From positions 1 through 55,065 of IMG/VR virus record IMGVR_UViG_3300031957_000171: DNA of 55,065 bases. One strand, 5' to 3'. Positions 47,121 to 55,065 of the stretch are shown piece by piece. How positions within the stretch are numbered: the first letter of the stretch is position 1; every line of letters starts with the position of its first letter. The position numbers and the translations under genes are program-made. Under the pieces are notes generated by a model, which saw only the letters and a list, made by a program, of their open reading frames with translations, was not told the DNA's origin and ran no database searches. Origin of the DNA: a virus.

Positions 47121-47296
47121 TGCCGGGACCACATACACTAATTGATCGTAGTATTCCATTGAAGGATATCGTAGGTAAACCTACAGGTCAGGGATTTGGC
47201 GCTGCACGTAAAGGGCCATCAGTTACAGGTAAAGCAAAAGATGCTGTTGTTGATGAAGACTATCAACAGGGAAAGTCTTTTAAAGTAGAAGATTAA
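47120..47296 (+). CDS. Small hypothetical protein, 58 aa
   Basis: The ATG overlaps the previous stop by one base. MPGPHTLIDRSIPLKDIVGK, then a Gly-rich basic middle (PTGQGFGAARKGPSVTGKAK) and an acidic C terminus. Compact size and tight coupling favour a real gene. No family. Confidence 0.5.
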   Translation: MPGPHTLIDRSIPLKDIVGKPTGQGFGAARKGPSVTGKAKDAVVDEDYQQGKSFKVED

Positions 47297-47322
47297 GTTA
47301 AAGAATTAAGGGGATCATAATT

Positions 47323-48381
47323 ATGTTAGGAAAATTAGTCGCAAAGGCAGTTCTAAAAGCAGGACGACCTAAACGTCGTAGAGGACCAAAGCCAAAACCA
47401 AAAGAGGTTAAAGCTAAGAAAGCTCCTGTTCGTAAAAAACCTGCGAAAGTAGTACGCTCTCCAAGAGAAAATGCAGAGCTTAAACGACTAATAAGTTCTC
47501 AGAAACGAGATGATGCTCCTGATTCAAACCCTCTTCCTAAACGCAGGGCTACAGGACCAGAAGGTTCTAAGCCTGTAGAGCAAGGCCCACTTCTATCTAA
47601 AGTACAGCTTCCTGAGAAGATGAGTAAGGCTCAAGCTCGCAGACTTATTATGGAAGGAAAAGCTAAAGTAAGAACTGATAAGAATGGCAAAAAGAAATTA
47701 GTTTCTACAGGTGAGTATGCTCCAGCTAGAGGAGTTGTAGCAGAAGAGATGGGTCTTAGTAAACGAGGGAAACTTCCTAGTGAAGCAGAGCTTAAAGAAA
47801 TGGGTGGTTTTGAAATGAGAAAAACAGGTGGTAAAGCAAAGTCAAAGGTACGTAAACCTGCTTCAACTATGACAGCAAAAGACGTGGCAGATGCAGCAAT
47901 AGCTGATGTAAATAAGAATCTTTCTAAAGACGAGAGGGCAAAATTTTTAATAGCAAACGCTTTAAAAAAGAAAGCTACTCCTAAAGCGGAAGAACGGATT
48001 ATGGCATTGTTGAAGACTAAGAAACCTAAAATTGTTACTAAAGCTAAGAATAATAAAGTTAAGCCTAATAAGCCTAAAGCTAATCTTAAGTATGCAGCAG
48101 AATCAGGTTCGGGTTCTACTCCTATTGGAACAGCATCTAAACAATCTACTATAAAAAGTAAACCAGATAAACGTAAAAGTCTTTCGGATGCTCTGTTTGG
48201 AGGTTTTAAAACTGGTGACTTTACAGCTAAAAATCAAACAGTAAAGAATCCATTTACAGGTAATGATATGACTATTGAGTATGATTTTCCAGACTCTGAC
48301 GATATGAAAAAAGGCGGTAAAGTAAGACGTCGTATGGGTGGTAAAGTAAGGGGTTACGGTAAAGCACAACGAGGTTATTAG
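47323..48381 (+). CDS. Lys-rich basic protein, 352 aa
   Basis: Basic N terminus (KRRRGPKPKPKEVKAKKAPV, then RKKPAK), long Lys/Ala/Pro-rich body and a C terminus KGGKVRRRMGGKVRGYGKAQ. Paralogous in style and tail to the protein at 45560. AAGGGGA precedes the ATG. Likely DNA-binding, by charge only. Confidence 0.55.
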   Translation: MLGKLVAKAVLKAGRPKRRRGPKPKPKEVKAKKAPVRKKPAKVVRSPRENAELKRLISSQKRDDAPDSNPLPKRRATGPEGSKPVEQGPLLSKVQLPEKMSKAQARRLIMEGKAKVRTDKNGKKKLVSTGEYAPARGVVAEEMGLSKRGKLPSEAELKEMGGFEMRKTGGKAKSKVRKPASTMTAKDVADAAIADVNKNLSKDERAKFLIANALKKKATPKAEERIMALLKTKKPKIVTKAKNNKVKPNKPKANLKYAAESGSGSTPIGTASKQSTIKSKPDKRKSLSDALFGGFKTGDFTAKNQTVKNPFTGNDMTIEYDFPDSDDMKKGGKVRRRMGGKVRGYGKAQRGY

Positions 48382-48569
48382 TGGATAGTAAAAAAATAAT
48401 AAAGCTATACCAAGAATCTGTTGATCAGGGTATAGATAATTATGATTTGCTAGACAATGATATTAAGAAACCTATTAAAGAAGACTATGAAAGTTGGGAT
48501 GACTACTGGGTTTCTCTTATCAGTTACATGAAAGAAAAGTATAGATACACATATGGCAGTAAAGCGTAA
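48381..48569 (+). CDS. Small acidic protein, 62 aa
   Basis: GTG start overlapping the preceding TAG. Helical and acidic (DSKKIIKLYQESVDQGIDNY, then KEDYESWDDYWVSLISYMKE), in contrast to its basic neighbours. It could pair with them. It overlaps the next gene by 17 bp. Function unknown. Confidence 0.5.
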   Translation: MDSKKIIKLYQESVDQGIDNYDLLDNDIKKPIKEDYESWDDYWVSLISYMKEKYRYTYGSKA

Positions 48570-48846
48570 GAAGAGTAATATGAAGGGTATGACCATTGGT
48601 AAGGGAATGAAACGCCCTACCAAGGCTGGTGCTGGCATGACCAAGAAGGGTGTTGCTAAGTATCGTAGGCAGAACCCCGGCTCTAAACTACAGACTGCTG
48701 TGACTGAAAAGAAACCTACTGGTAAACGTGCGACAAGGCGTAAGTCTTACTGTGCTAGATCAGCAGGGCAAATGAAGAAGTTCCCCAAGGCTGCAAGTAA
48801 TCCTAACAGTCGTCTAAGACAAGCCCGTAAAAGATGGAGATGTTAA
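48553..48846 (+). CDS. Basic DUF6321-like protein, 97 aa
   Basis: Lys/Arg-rich with the pattern AGAGMTKKGVAKYRRQNPGS, then KLQTAVTEKKPTGKRATRRK and SYCARSAGQMKKFP, which I associate with the phage family DUF6321. Role unknown; probably nucleic-acid binding by composition. Confidence 0.7.
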   Translation: MAVKRKKSNMKGMTIGKGMKRPTKAGAGMTKKGVAKYRRQNPGSKLQTAVTEKKPTGKRATRRKSYCARSAGQMKKFPKAASNPNSRLRQARKRWRC

Positions 48847-48998
48847 TGAAAAAAACTGTAGATGCTCCTAAAGGTTTTCATTGGATGAAGGCTGGTAAAG
48901 GATTTAAACTAATGAAGAACCCCAGCACTGGTTACAAATCTCATAAAGGTGCTTCTACGAAAGCAAGCTTTGAAGTTCAAAGTGTTCATAAAAAATGA
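48846..48998 (+). CDS. Small basic protein, 50 aa
   Basis: The ATG overlaps the previous stop by one base and the stop overlaps the next start by four bases. Product MKKTVDAPKGFHWMKAGKGF, then KLMKNPSTGYKSHKGASTKA and a short C terminus. No family; overlapping coupling supports it. Confidence 0.6.
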   Translation: MKKTVDAPKGFHWMKAGKGFKLMKNPSTGYKSHKGASTKASFEVQSVHKK

Positions 48999-49375
48999 GT
49001 GTTGCTACTAAGCGTGATCCTAAGAAGTGGGCTGCGGCTAAGTCAAGAGCAAAGGCTAAGATGGGTGGTAAGCACTCAGCAAGAGCAATGCAGTTAGCCA
49101 CTAAGTATTATAAAGATGCAGGTGGTACGTACTCAGGTAAGAAGAAGCCTACTAACAAATTAGCTAAGTGGACAAAAGAAAAATGGACAACGAAATCAGG
49201 CAAGCCAAGCAGCAAAACGGGAGAACGGTATCTTCCCAAGAAAGCAATCAAAGCACTGTCATCAAAGGAATATGCAGCGACCACCAAGGCAAAGAGAAAA
49301 GGGACTGCTGCCGGGAAACAGTTCGTGAAGCAGCCAAAAAGAATAGCTAAGAAAACAAGAAAGTATAGAACATAA
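48995..49375 (+). CDS. Basic DUF5872-like protein, 126 aa
   Basis: Features KWTKEKWTTKSGKPS, then GERYLPKKAIKALSSKEYAA and KRKGTAAGKQFVKQPKR match the DUF5872 family of phages and plankton genomes. Highly basic and Lys-rich. It closes the basic-protein run and abuts the second adaptor-like gene. Function unknown. Confidence 0.7.
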   Translation: MSVATKRDPKKWAAAKSRAKAKMGGKHSARAMQLATKYYKDAGGTYSGKKKPTNKLAKWTKEKWTTKSGKPSSKTGERYLPKKAIKALSSKEYAATTKAKRKGTAAGKQFVKQPKRIAKKTRKYRT

Positions 49376-50049
49376 TGGCAGTATCAGGTACATATAATTT
49401 TAATCTTGATATAGATCAAGTAATACAAGAAGCAATGGAGATGATCGGGGGAGAGCAAACTCTTGGTCATGAACCTGCTTCTGCTAGACGTTCTATAAAC
49501 CTTATGCTTAAAGACTGGCAGAACAGGGGAGTTCTTCTGTGGACTACAGAGACTACTGCTGTTACTGTAACTTCCAGTGTAGGTTCTTATAGCCTCAGTA
49601 GCTCTACTGTAGATGCTCTTGAGGTTGTTCTTAATAGGGATAGTACTGACATTCAATTGAGCCGTATCTCTCCTGAAGAATATCTAATAATCCCCAACAA
49701 GACCCAGACAGGCAGACCTTCTCAGTATTCTATACGCAGGGGACGGGATAACCCTGTTCTTTCTGTATGGCCTATTCCTGAGAACTCTACTGATATAATG
49801 AAGATTGAACGTATTAGTTCTCTGATGGATGTAGATAAATCTGCTGGACAGAATGCAGACATGCCTACACGTTTTCTACCACCTCTTACTTGTGGTCTTG
49901 CTTACTACATGTCAATGAAGCGTCCCGGTGTAGAGGCTGCTAGAATACAGATGTTAAAGGCTAACTACGAAGAACTTCTTGCCAGAGCTTTCCAAGAAGA
50001 TCGTGAACGAGCAACTATGAGGGTTGTACCTAGATTGAGGTATGTTTAA
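49375..50049 (+). CDS. Adaptor/tail-tubular A-like protein
   Basis: 224 aa. Features QVIQEAMEMIGGEQTLGHEP, then RRSINLMLKDWQNRGVLLWT, the repeated Thr/Val strands and RFLPPLTCGLAYYMSMKRPG match gp4/gp11-like connector proteins of podoviruses. A second, distinct adaptor-like gene lies at 44859. It probably completes the neck between portal and nozzle. Confidence 0.75.
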   Translation: MAVSGTYNFNLDIDQVIQEAMEMIGGEQTLGHEPASARRSINLMLKDWQNRGVLLWTTETTAVTVTSSVGSYSLSSSTVDALEVVLNRDSTDIQLSRISPEEYLIIPNKTQTGRPSQYSIRRGRDNPVLSVWPIPENSTDIMKIERISSLMDVDKSAGQNADMPTRFLPPLTCGLAYYMSMKRPGVEAARIQMLKANYEELLARAFQEDRERATMRVVPRLRYV

Positions 50050-50324
50050 TGGCAAGTAATAAGAACGCAATAGCCATGTGTGATACATGTGGCTTTGTCT
50101 ACCCTCATCGGATAATGCGTTTTAATAGTTATGGTATGTTAGTATGTCCTACAGACTTTGAAGGACAGTTTGATCTAAAGAACCACCCACAAAATAAAAT
50201 TCCCGATGTCAGAGACAACCCTGCTATACGTGACCCACGCCCTGACAATGGCGGTAGGAATATAACATGGGCACAAGCTACGACTAACTGGGAAGACACA
50301 GACAAGTATTGGAACCTCATATGA
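50049..50324 (+). CDS. Zinc-ribbon small protein, 91 aa
   Basis: A CDTCG knuckle and a second Cys (LVCPTDFEGQFD) suggest a zinc site. The C-terminal part (DVRDNPAIRDPRPDNGGRNI, then TNWEDTDKYWNLI) is typical of small proteins next to adaptor genes in marine podoviruses. Probably structural. Its stop overlaps the fibre start. Confidence 0.6.
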   Translation: MASNKNAIAMCDTCGFVYPHRIMRFNSYGMLVCPTDFEGQFDLKNHPQNKIPDVRDNPAIRDPRPDNGGRNITWAQATTNWEDTDKYWNLI

Positions 50325-53032
50325 CTGAACTAACCGGAAAAACAATTGCTAATACATATAAGCAACTACTAAGAGTAGGTGTAAGTACAAATACTGGTGT
50401 TAGTGCTGGTCTATCTACTATTGAAACTGGAGATGGAACTGATAGTTCTTTCCAACTTGCTACTGGTTCTGCTAAGTTTACAGGTTCATTAGTTATAGAT
50501 GGTGCTACTTCTATTGCTTCTGGTTTACATGTAGATCAAAAAGTATGTGCTTCTGCGTTTTATGGTGATGGTTCTAATCTAAGTGGTGTTACTGCAAGTC
50601 TTGCTACAAGTATCTGTGTTAGTAATGCCCTAATTAATAATATTCTTTTGGTTAATGGTGAAGCTACCTTTAATTCCAATGTTTCTGTATCAGGTGGTTT
50701 AAATGTAGGTGGTACAGTAACCATTGCTGGTGCTGTAAGTATGGCCTCTACTCTTAGTGTAGGCGGTGCTGCACATTTTGCATCTACTGTAACTGTAGTA
50801 GGCGCTGCGACATTTGATAATAATGTTTCAGTAAGTGGTATTTTAAATGTTCTTGGTGCAGCTACATTTACTTCTCAGGCTAACTTTAAAGCTGGAGTAT
50901 CAGTTTCTGGTGCTTTAAATGTCTCTGGCAATACTTCTGTTGGTGGAACATTCATGGCAACAGGCGTAGCTACATTTGATAATAATGTATCTATAAGCGG
51001 CGGTCTTGTTGTAGGAGGTACAGTAACAATAGTAGGAGCCAATGTACAGGCAGCTAATGCAAGGGTCTGTGCATCTGCTTATCATGGTGATGGTTCAAAT
51101 ATAACTAATATCAGTGGTGCTCAAATATCAGGTGATATCTCTGTAAGTAACATAAAGGCTGCTGGCAATGTATCAGTAGGTGGTGCTTTTTATGTTGGAG
51201 GTACTGTTACTATAGCAGGAACAAATATAAAAGCTGTTAATGCTGCGGTCTGTGCATCTTCTTTTTATGGTGATGGTTCTAACTTAACTAATATTGCTGC
51301 ATCTATTGTTAATAATAGAGTTGCAGGTAACTTTGCTGTATCTGCTAATCTAAGTGTAGGTGGTACAAGTAATTTTGCAGGTGCGGTGAGTTTAGCATCT
51401 ACTCTAAGTGTAGTAGGTGCTGCTAACTTTGCATCTACTGTAACAGTAGTAGGAGCTACACATTTACAGAGTACTGTATCAACAGCAGGTGCAGCTAACT
51501 TTGCATCTACAGTAACAGTTGTAGGAGCTACACATTTACAGAATACAGTTTCAGTGGGAGGTGCAGCTAACTTTGCATCTACAGTAACAGTAGTAGGAGC
51601 TACACATTTACAGAGTACTGTATCAACAGCAGGTGCTGCAACATTTGCATCTACTGTAACAGTAGTAGGAGCTACACATTTACAGAATACAGTTTCAGTG
51701 GGAGGTGCAGCTAACTTTGCATCTACAGTAACAGTTGTAGGTGCAGGAACATTTAAGAGTAATGTGTCAGTAAGCGGTACTACTAAGCTACTGGGTACAG
51801 TTACTGCAACAGGTAATTCAGGATTTTTAGGAACTGTTAGAGTAAGTGGCGCAACAAGCCTTGAAGCTGCTCTTAATGTTACAGGTGCAGCTTTATTCTC
51901 ATCTACAGTAACAGTAGCTGGAGCAACACATTTACAAAGCACTGCTTCAGTGGGTGGAGCAGCTTCTTTTGCTTCAACATTGACTGTAGTAGGAGCAACA
52001 CTCTTACAAAGCACTGTCTCAGTGGGTGGCGCAGCTATCTTTGCATCTACTGTTACAGTTGTTGGAAACGCAGTATTTACTGGTGACATCCAAAAGAAAA
52101 CAGCAGGTACATCTAACTTTTCTGCGGGTGTTAACGCCGGTAATTCAATAGAATCAGGCGGCAACTACAACGTAGTAGTAGGCGATGAAGCTGGTACGGC
52201 GATTACTACCGGAGATAATAACACAGCAGTGGGTTTTGCTTCCCTAGATGCTAACACTACAGGTTCTAGTAACACAGCATTTGGTAGAAATTCCCTTGGT
52301 GGCAACACGTCTGCGTCTAACGGCACAGCCCTTGGACATAATGCTTTAATATCTAACACCACTGGTGCTTTTAACACAGCGGTCGGCGGTTCTGCTCTCG
52401 ATGCCACTACCACAGGCTCTAGTAACACAGCCGTTGGTTATGATGCTCTTGGTGTCAATACCGAAGGGTCTAATAATACAGCCATCGGTATAGCTTCGGG
52501 TCACACAGTGACTACGGGGGGCAACAATCTTCTTCTCGGACACGACGCTGGGATAACGGGAAGTCCCGGTGGTGCTGTAACAACCGGAAACAATCAGATA
52601 TGTTTGGGTGATGAGAATATAACCAATGCACACATCCAAGTTGACTGGACAGTAGCCTCAGACAAGAGAGATAAGACTGAGGTCACTCCTCTGGTTATGG
52701 GGCTAGACTTTATAAACAAACTAGAGCCTGTTACCTATCGCTGGGATAAACGATCAAAGTATTCCAAAGATCAAGACGTAACGCCAGACGGCACCCATAA
52801 AGAAGAACAGCTAGATGTAGGTTTCTTGGCTCAAGACGTTGAGGAACTTGAAAAAGAATACGGGTTTAACTTTGAAGATAAGACAAATCTGACAACAAAC
52901 ATCTCTGAAGATGAAAAGATGTATGGGCTGAAATACTCTAAGTTTGTTCCGGCCCTTGTTAAAGCAGTACAAGAACTATCTAAAGAACTAGACGAACTTA
53001 AACAATGGAAAAATAATTATACTAGTGACTGA
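50321..53032 (+). CDS. Tail fibre 1 with S74 chaperone domain
   Basis: 903 aa from the ATG at 50321 (MTELTGKTIANTYKQLLRV), whose ATGA overlaps the previous stop; a TTG 12 bases earlier is less likely. N-terminal attachment part, then repeating strands of the ANFASTVTVVGATHLQ type, then NTAVGxxAL head-like repeats (about 630-780). The C-terminal S74 module includes WTVASDKRDKTEV, GLDFINKLEPVTYRWDKRS and VGFLAQDVEELEKEYG. S74 self-cleaves at Ser-Asp. Shares a DNA-level block with fibre 2 at 53759. Confidence 0.88.
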   Translation: MTELTGKTIANTYKQLLRVGVSTNTGVSAGLSTIETGDGTDSSFQLATGSAKFTGSLVIDGATSIASGLHVDQKVCASAFYGDGSNLSGVTASLATSICVSNALINNILLVNGEATFNSNVSVSGGLNVGGTVTIAGAVSMASTLSVGGAAHFASTVTVVGAATFDNNVSVSGILNVLGAATFTSQANFKAGVSVSGALNVSGNTSVGGTFMATGVATFDNNVSISGGLVVGGTVTIVGANVQAANARVCASAYHGDGSNITNISGAQISGDISVSNIKAAGNVSVGGAFYVGGTVTIAGTNIKAVNAAVCASSFYGDGSNLTNIAASIVNNRVAGNFAVSANLSVGGTSNFAGAVSLASTLSVVGAANFASTVTVVGATHLQSTVSTAGAANFASTVTVVGATHLQNTVSVGGAANFASTVTVVGATHLQSTVSTAGAATFASTVTVVGATHLQNTVSVGGAANFASTVTVVGAGTFKSNVSVSGTTKLLGTVTATGNSGFLGTVRVSGATSLEAALNVTGAALFSSTVTVAGATHLQSTASVGGAASFASTLTVVGATLLQSTVSVGGAAIFASTVTVVGNAVFTGDIQKKTAGTSNFSAGVNAGNSIESGGNYNVVVGDEAGTAITTGDNNTAVGFASLDANTTGSSNTAFGRNSLGGNTSASNGTALGHNALISNTTGAFNTAVGGSALDATTTGSSNTAVGYDALGVNTEGSNNTAIGIASGHTVTTGGNNLLLGHDAGITGSPGGAVTTGNNQICLGDENITNAHIQVDWTVASDKRDKTEVTPLVMGLDFINKLEPVTYRWDKRSKYSKDQDVTPDGTHKEEQLDVGFLAQDVEELEKEYGFNFEDKTNLTTNISEDEKMYGLKYSKFVPALVKAVQELSKELDELKQWKNNYTSD
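51421..51780 (+). repeat. 72-bp tandem repeats in fibre 1 gene
   Basis: A 72-bp unit (24 aa) centred on GCATCTACTGTAACAGTAGT recurs at 51428, 51500, 51572, 51644 and 51716. Two alternating forms give a higher-order 144-bp repeat; less similar units lie on either side. This can drive length change by recombination. Confidence 0.8.
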
Positions 53033-53258
53033 GAACGAAACTAATGTTATTAACATACAAGGCAAAGATTATAATCAGCTGGAATTAACAGACCAGCAAA
53101 GGTATTGGATTGCACAGGTTCAAGACCTACAACAAAAACGACAAGCAGCACAATTCCAACTAGATCAAGTCGCTATTGCAGCAGACTCTTTTATGGGACA
53201 GTTACTGACCAGTCTTTCAGATGAAACCAAAGAACTCAAGGAGAAAACTAATGGATGA
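53025..53258 (+). CDS. Small hypothetical protein, 77 aa
   Basis: GTG start overlapping the fibre stop. Acidic with a helical body: TENETNVINIQGKDYNQLEL, then LTDQQRYWIAQVQDLQQKRQ. This type of short coiled-coil protein occurs after fibre genes in several marine phages. Probably a fibre-associated factor. Confidence 0.6.
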   Translation: MTENETNVINIQGKDYNQLELTDQQRYWIAQVQDLQQKRQAAQFQLDQVAIAADSFMGQLLTSLSDETKELKEKTNG

Positions 53259-53511
53259 AGTACTAACCGAAGAACAGATTGCAGCACACTTTTCTGCAAT
53301 GGATGATAGCGTAGCACTAATTAATGCAACTGTTGCAGATGATAGCGAAGAGCTTGCCATGCACGGCAGTGCTGCTGAAGTTAAATTGATGATCACCCGT
53401 AATACGGACCATCTTGAACTTCAGGCAACACATGATTGGTATTCAGATTCCAGTGTTAGCAAGACGGCTTACACAGATGCAGTAACGGCTGGGAAAGCCT
53501 ACGTCGGCTAA
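53251..53511 (+). CDS. Small hypothetical protein, 86 aa
   Basis: Start ATG 53251 (MDEVLTEEQIAAHFSAMDD), eight bases before the previous stop. Continues LINATVADDSEELAMHGSAA and ends in TAYTDAVTAGKAYVG. Helical, neutral. No family recognised. Sits in the fibre block. Confidence 0.5.
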   Translation: MDEVLTEEQIAAHFSAMDDSVALINATVADDSEELAMHGSAAEVKLMITRNTDHLELQATHDWYSDSSVSKTAYTDAVTAGKAYVG

Positions 53512-53521
53512 TGATTGGGTT

Positions 53522-53719
53522 ATGTTTTATTATTTAAGTATCATTACTTATATAGCACTGGCCCCTCTTAATGTACCAGTGACAGAGAAGTCAGTGACAG
53601 GTTTATTTCCTGACCAATATCTCTGTGAAACTTACAAGTTTCAAGTAGAAGAACTAATTCGTAACGTAAGAACTGCTAAACTGATAACTTCTAAATGTGT
53701 TAAAGAACTAGAAGTATAA
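53522..53719 (+). CDS. Small protein with N-terminal hydrophobic segment, 65 aa
   Basis: MFYYLSIITYIALAPLNVPV is a hydrophobic lead (signal-anchor-like), then KSVTGLFPDQYLCETYKFQV and two Cys. It could be a lipoprotein-like or membrane-targeted accessory of the fibre region. No match known. Confidence 0.45.
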   Translation: MFYYLSIITYIALAPLNVPVTEKSVTGLFPDQYLCETYKFQVEELIRNVRTAKLITSKCVKELEV

Positions 53720-53758
53720 CAAATAATAATAGGTTAATTCCTAATTAGGAGAGATTAA

Positions 53759-55065
53759 ATGGCAAGCACGTACACAACAAATCTAAGACTCACAAAGCAA
53801 GGAGATGGTGAAAACCCTAATAGCTGGGGCCAAATCCTTAATGATGGAGTTATTAGTCTTGCTGATGAAGCTATTGCTGGTTATACTACTATATCAATTG
53901 GTAGTGCAGCTACTGTTAACTTGACAGCTAACGACGGTGCTGATGATCAGTCACGGTCTGCTTTCTTAGAAATTCAGGGATCAATAGGAACTGTTGCCAC
54001 TTCTATCTTCTTGGTAATTCCTAATAAAACTAAATCATACTCTGTATTAAATAAAGTATCTGCCAATGCTACTAGTAATGTAGTTATGATGCGAGTTGCT
54101 GGTAATACAGGTGTAACACTAAGTAGGTCATCTACTTTATTTCAACATGTAGTTTGTGATGGGACTTCTGTACGTAGTGTAACTCAAGTAGATGCTGAAC
54201 TTAATACTCTAACTGTATTAGGTACTGTAACTGTTGTTGGAAATGCAGTATTTGCTGGTGACATCCAAAAGAAAACAGCAGGTACATCTAACTTTGCTGC
54301 GGGTGTTAATGCTGGTAATTCAATAGAGTCAGGGGGCAACTACAATGTAGTCATTGGCGATGAAGCTGGTACGGCGCTCACAACGGGTGATAACAATGTT
54401 GCGGTGGGTTATGCTGCTCTTGATGCTAACACCACAGGAACACAGAACAATGCTTTAGGTGCTTCTGCTTTAACTGACAACACTACAGGTGACTACAACA
54501 ACGCAATGGGTGTAAGTGCTTTAGGCGACAACACTACTGGTGATAATAATACTGCGGTTGGTCACGATGCTTTAAGATTAAACACCACAGCTGATAATAA
54601 CACAGCAATAGGCTATACCGCACTAGATGCAAATACCACTGGTGCTAGTAACGTAGCCCTTGGCAGAAATGCACTTGGTGCTAACACGACTGCTAGTAAC
54701 AACACAGCACTCGGACATAATTCCCTTCTTCTCAACACCACTGGGGCTAGTAACGTAGCAGTCGGCGCTTCTGCTCTTGATGCAAGTACAACTGGAGATA
54801 GTAACGTAGCTGTTGGTAATAATGCACTTGGTGCTAACACTACTGCTAATAACAACACAGCAGTCGGAAATAGTGCCCTTCTTCTCAACACCACAGGAAC
54901 ACAGAACAATGCTTTAGGTGCTTCTGCTTTAACTGACAACACTACAGGTGACTACAACAACGCAATGGGTGTAAGTGCTTTAGGCGACAACACTACTGGT
55001 GATAATAATACTGCGGTTGGTCACGATGCTTTAAGATTAAACACCACAGCTGATAATAACACAGC
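53759..55065 (+). CDS. Tail fibre 2, N-terminal part (continues past window)
   Basis: Start ATG 53759, with AGGAGAG upstream. The frame stays open to the end and joins the 2-814 segment in frame. N terminus (MASTYTTNLRLTKQGDGENP, then NSWGQILNDGVISLADEAIA) is the attachment domain seen in short-tailed phage fibres. A block from about residue 155 (TVTVVGNAVFAGDIQKKTAG) is shared with fibre 1, then many NTAVG-type repeats. Together the pieces give 676 aa with a C-terminal S74 domain. Confidence 0.85.
   Translation, partial: MASTYTTNLRLTKQGDGENPNSWGQILNDGVISLADEAIAGYTTISIGSAATVNLTANDGADDQSRSAFLEIQGSIGTVATSIFLVIPNKTKSYSVLNKVSANATSNVVMMRVAGNTGVTLSRSSTLFQHVVCDGTSVRSVTQVDAELNTLTVLGTVTVVGNAVFAGDIQKKTAGTSNFAAGVNAGNSIESGGNYNVVIGDEAGTALTTGDNNVAVGYAALDANTTGTQNNALGASALTDNTTGDYNNAMGVSALGDNTTGDNNTAVGHDALRLNTTADNNTAIGYTALDANTTGASNVALGRNALGANTTASNNTALGHNSLLLNTTGASNVAVGASALDASTTGDSNVAVGNNALGANTTANNNTAVGNSALLLNTTGTQNNALGASALTDNTTGDYNNAMGVSALGDNTTGDNNTAVGHDALRLNTTADNNT
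54458..55065 (+). repeat. 149-bp near-identical repeats in fibre 2 gene
   Basis: The 149-base block starting GGTGCTTCTGCTTTAACTGA occurs at 54458-54606, 54917-55065 and 146-294. Its last 90 bases are also the first 90 of the window. Copies differ only at their edges. The repeats encode NTAVG-type units, so their number likely varies or is collapsed in the assembly. Confidence 0.85.

Noticed and set aside
51421-51780. Regular 72-bp repeats, considered as CRISPR
   Set aside because: They stay in frame, encode fibre repeats and have no unique spacers or palindromic ends.
51265-52428. Minus-strand open frames of 299 and 87 aa inside fibre 1
   Set aside because: Repeated codons of the fibre create open frames on the other strand; composition mirrors the repeat and lies against the direction of the unit.
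1-55065. Integrase, repressor, RNA polymerase, tRNA genes
   Set aside because: None could be found by reading both strands; their absence is noted only as support for a lytic, host-polymerase-dependent phage.

Overview
This window looks like a complete or nearly complete genome of a tailed double-stranded DNA phage with a short, podovirus-like tail. The first 90 bases repeat exactly as the last 90 (1-90 = 54976-55065). An open tail-fibre frame that runs off the right end re-enters the left end in frame, so the natural reading is a circular or circularly permuted molecule of about 54,975 bp. The caveat is that the joining 90-mer lies inside a 149-base repeat present several times in the same fibre gene, so the closure and the repeat count need long reads. 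The DNA is AT-rich and genes are tightly packed. I see no integrase, no lysogeny repressor and no phage RNA polymerase. Several sigma70-like promoters with 17-bp spacers suggest the phage uses host RNA polymerase. The family mix (class I ribonucleotide reductase, T7-like primase-helicase and family A polymerase, GroES-like protein, DUF3310, cupin, S74 fibres) resembles uncultured marine podoviruses. A GcrA-like protein hints at an alphaproteobacterial host. Both are inferences.

Layout: two transcription units diverge from a hairpin-rich control region (33978-34603) and meet at a terminator-like structure (12594-12679). The rightward unit runs 34604 to 55065 and on through 1 to 12586. It holds the large terminase subunit, an HlyC-like lysine acyltransferase, a low-complexity Gly/Thr-rich protein, the portal, a GroES-like co-chaperonin, scaffold, head proteins and major capsid protein. 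It continues with two connector-like proteins separated by a run of very basic small proteins, two S74-terminated tail fibres, a probable tail nozzle protein, two large ejection proteins (the bigger with a lysozyme-like C terminus), a lysis cassette with an M15 peptidase, and a NifU/NfuA-type Fe-S carrier.

The leftward unit runs 33977 down to 12701. It starts with many tiny unknown genes separated by a family of conserved-loop hairpins, including a GcrA-like factor, a HhH-containing protein and a DnaJ-type zinc knuckle. DUF932, a cupin and the replication block follow: primase-helicase, DNA polymerase, endonuclease VII, SSB-like protein, PD-(D/E)XK nuclease. Next come the nucleotide genes (DUF3310, nrdA, nrdB). 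The unit ends with a glycan/methylation block (a glycosyltransferase, a three-domain glycosyltransferase-methyltransferase-MptE-like fusion, a methyltransferase), a GTA-type holin and the small terminase subunit. The small terminase subunit is thus about 21 kb away from the large one and on the opposite strand.

Working together, the early leftward genes take over the cell, make dNTPs and replicate DNA. The late rightward genes build, fill and release virions. The most distinctive parts are the acyltransferase with intact catalytic residues, the glycan-modification fusion, and the hairpin family with conserved loops and covarying stems. All functions were read from sequence motifs by eye, and no database search was run.
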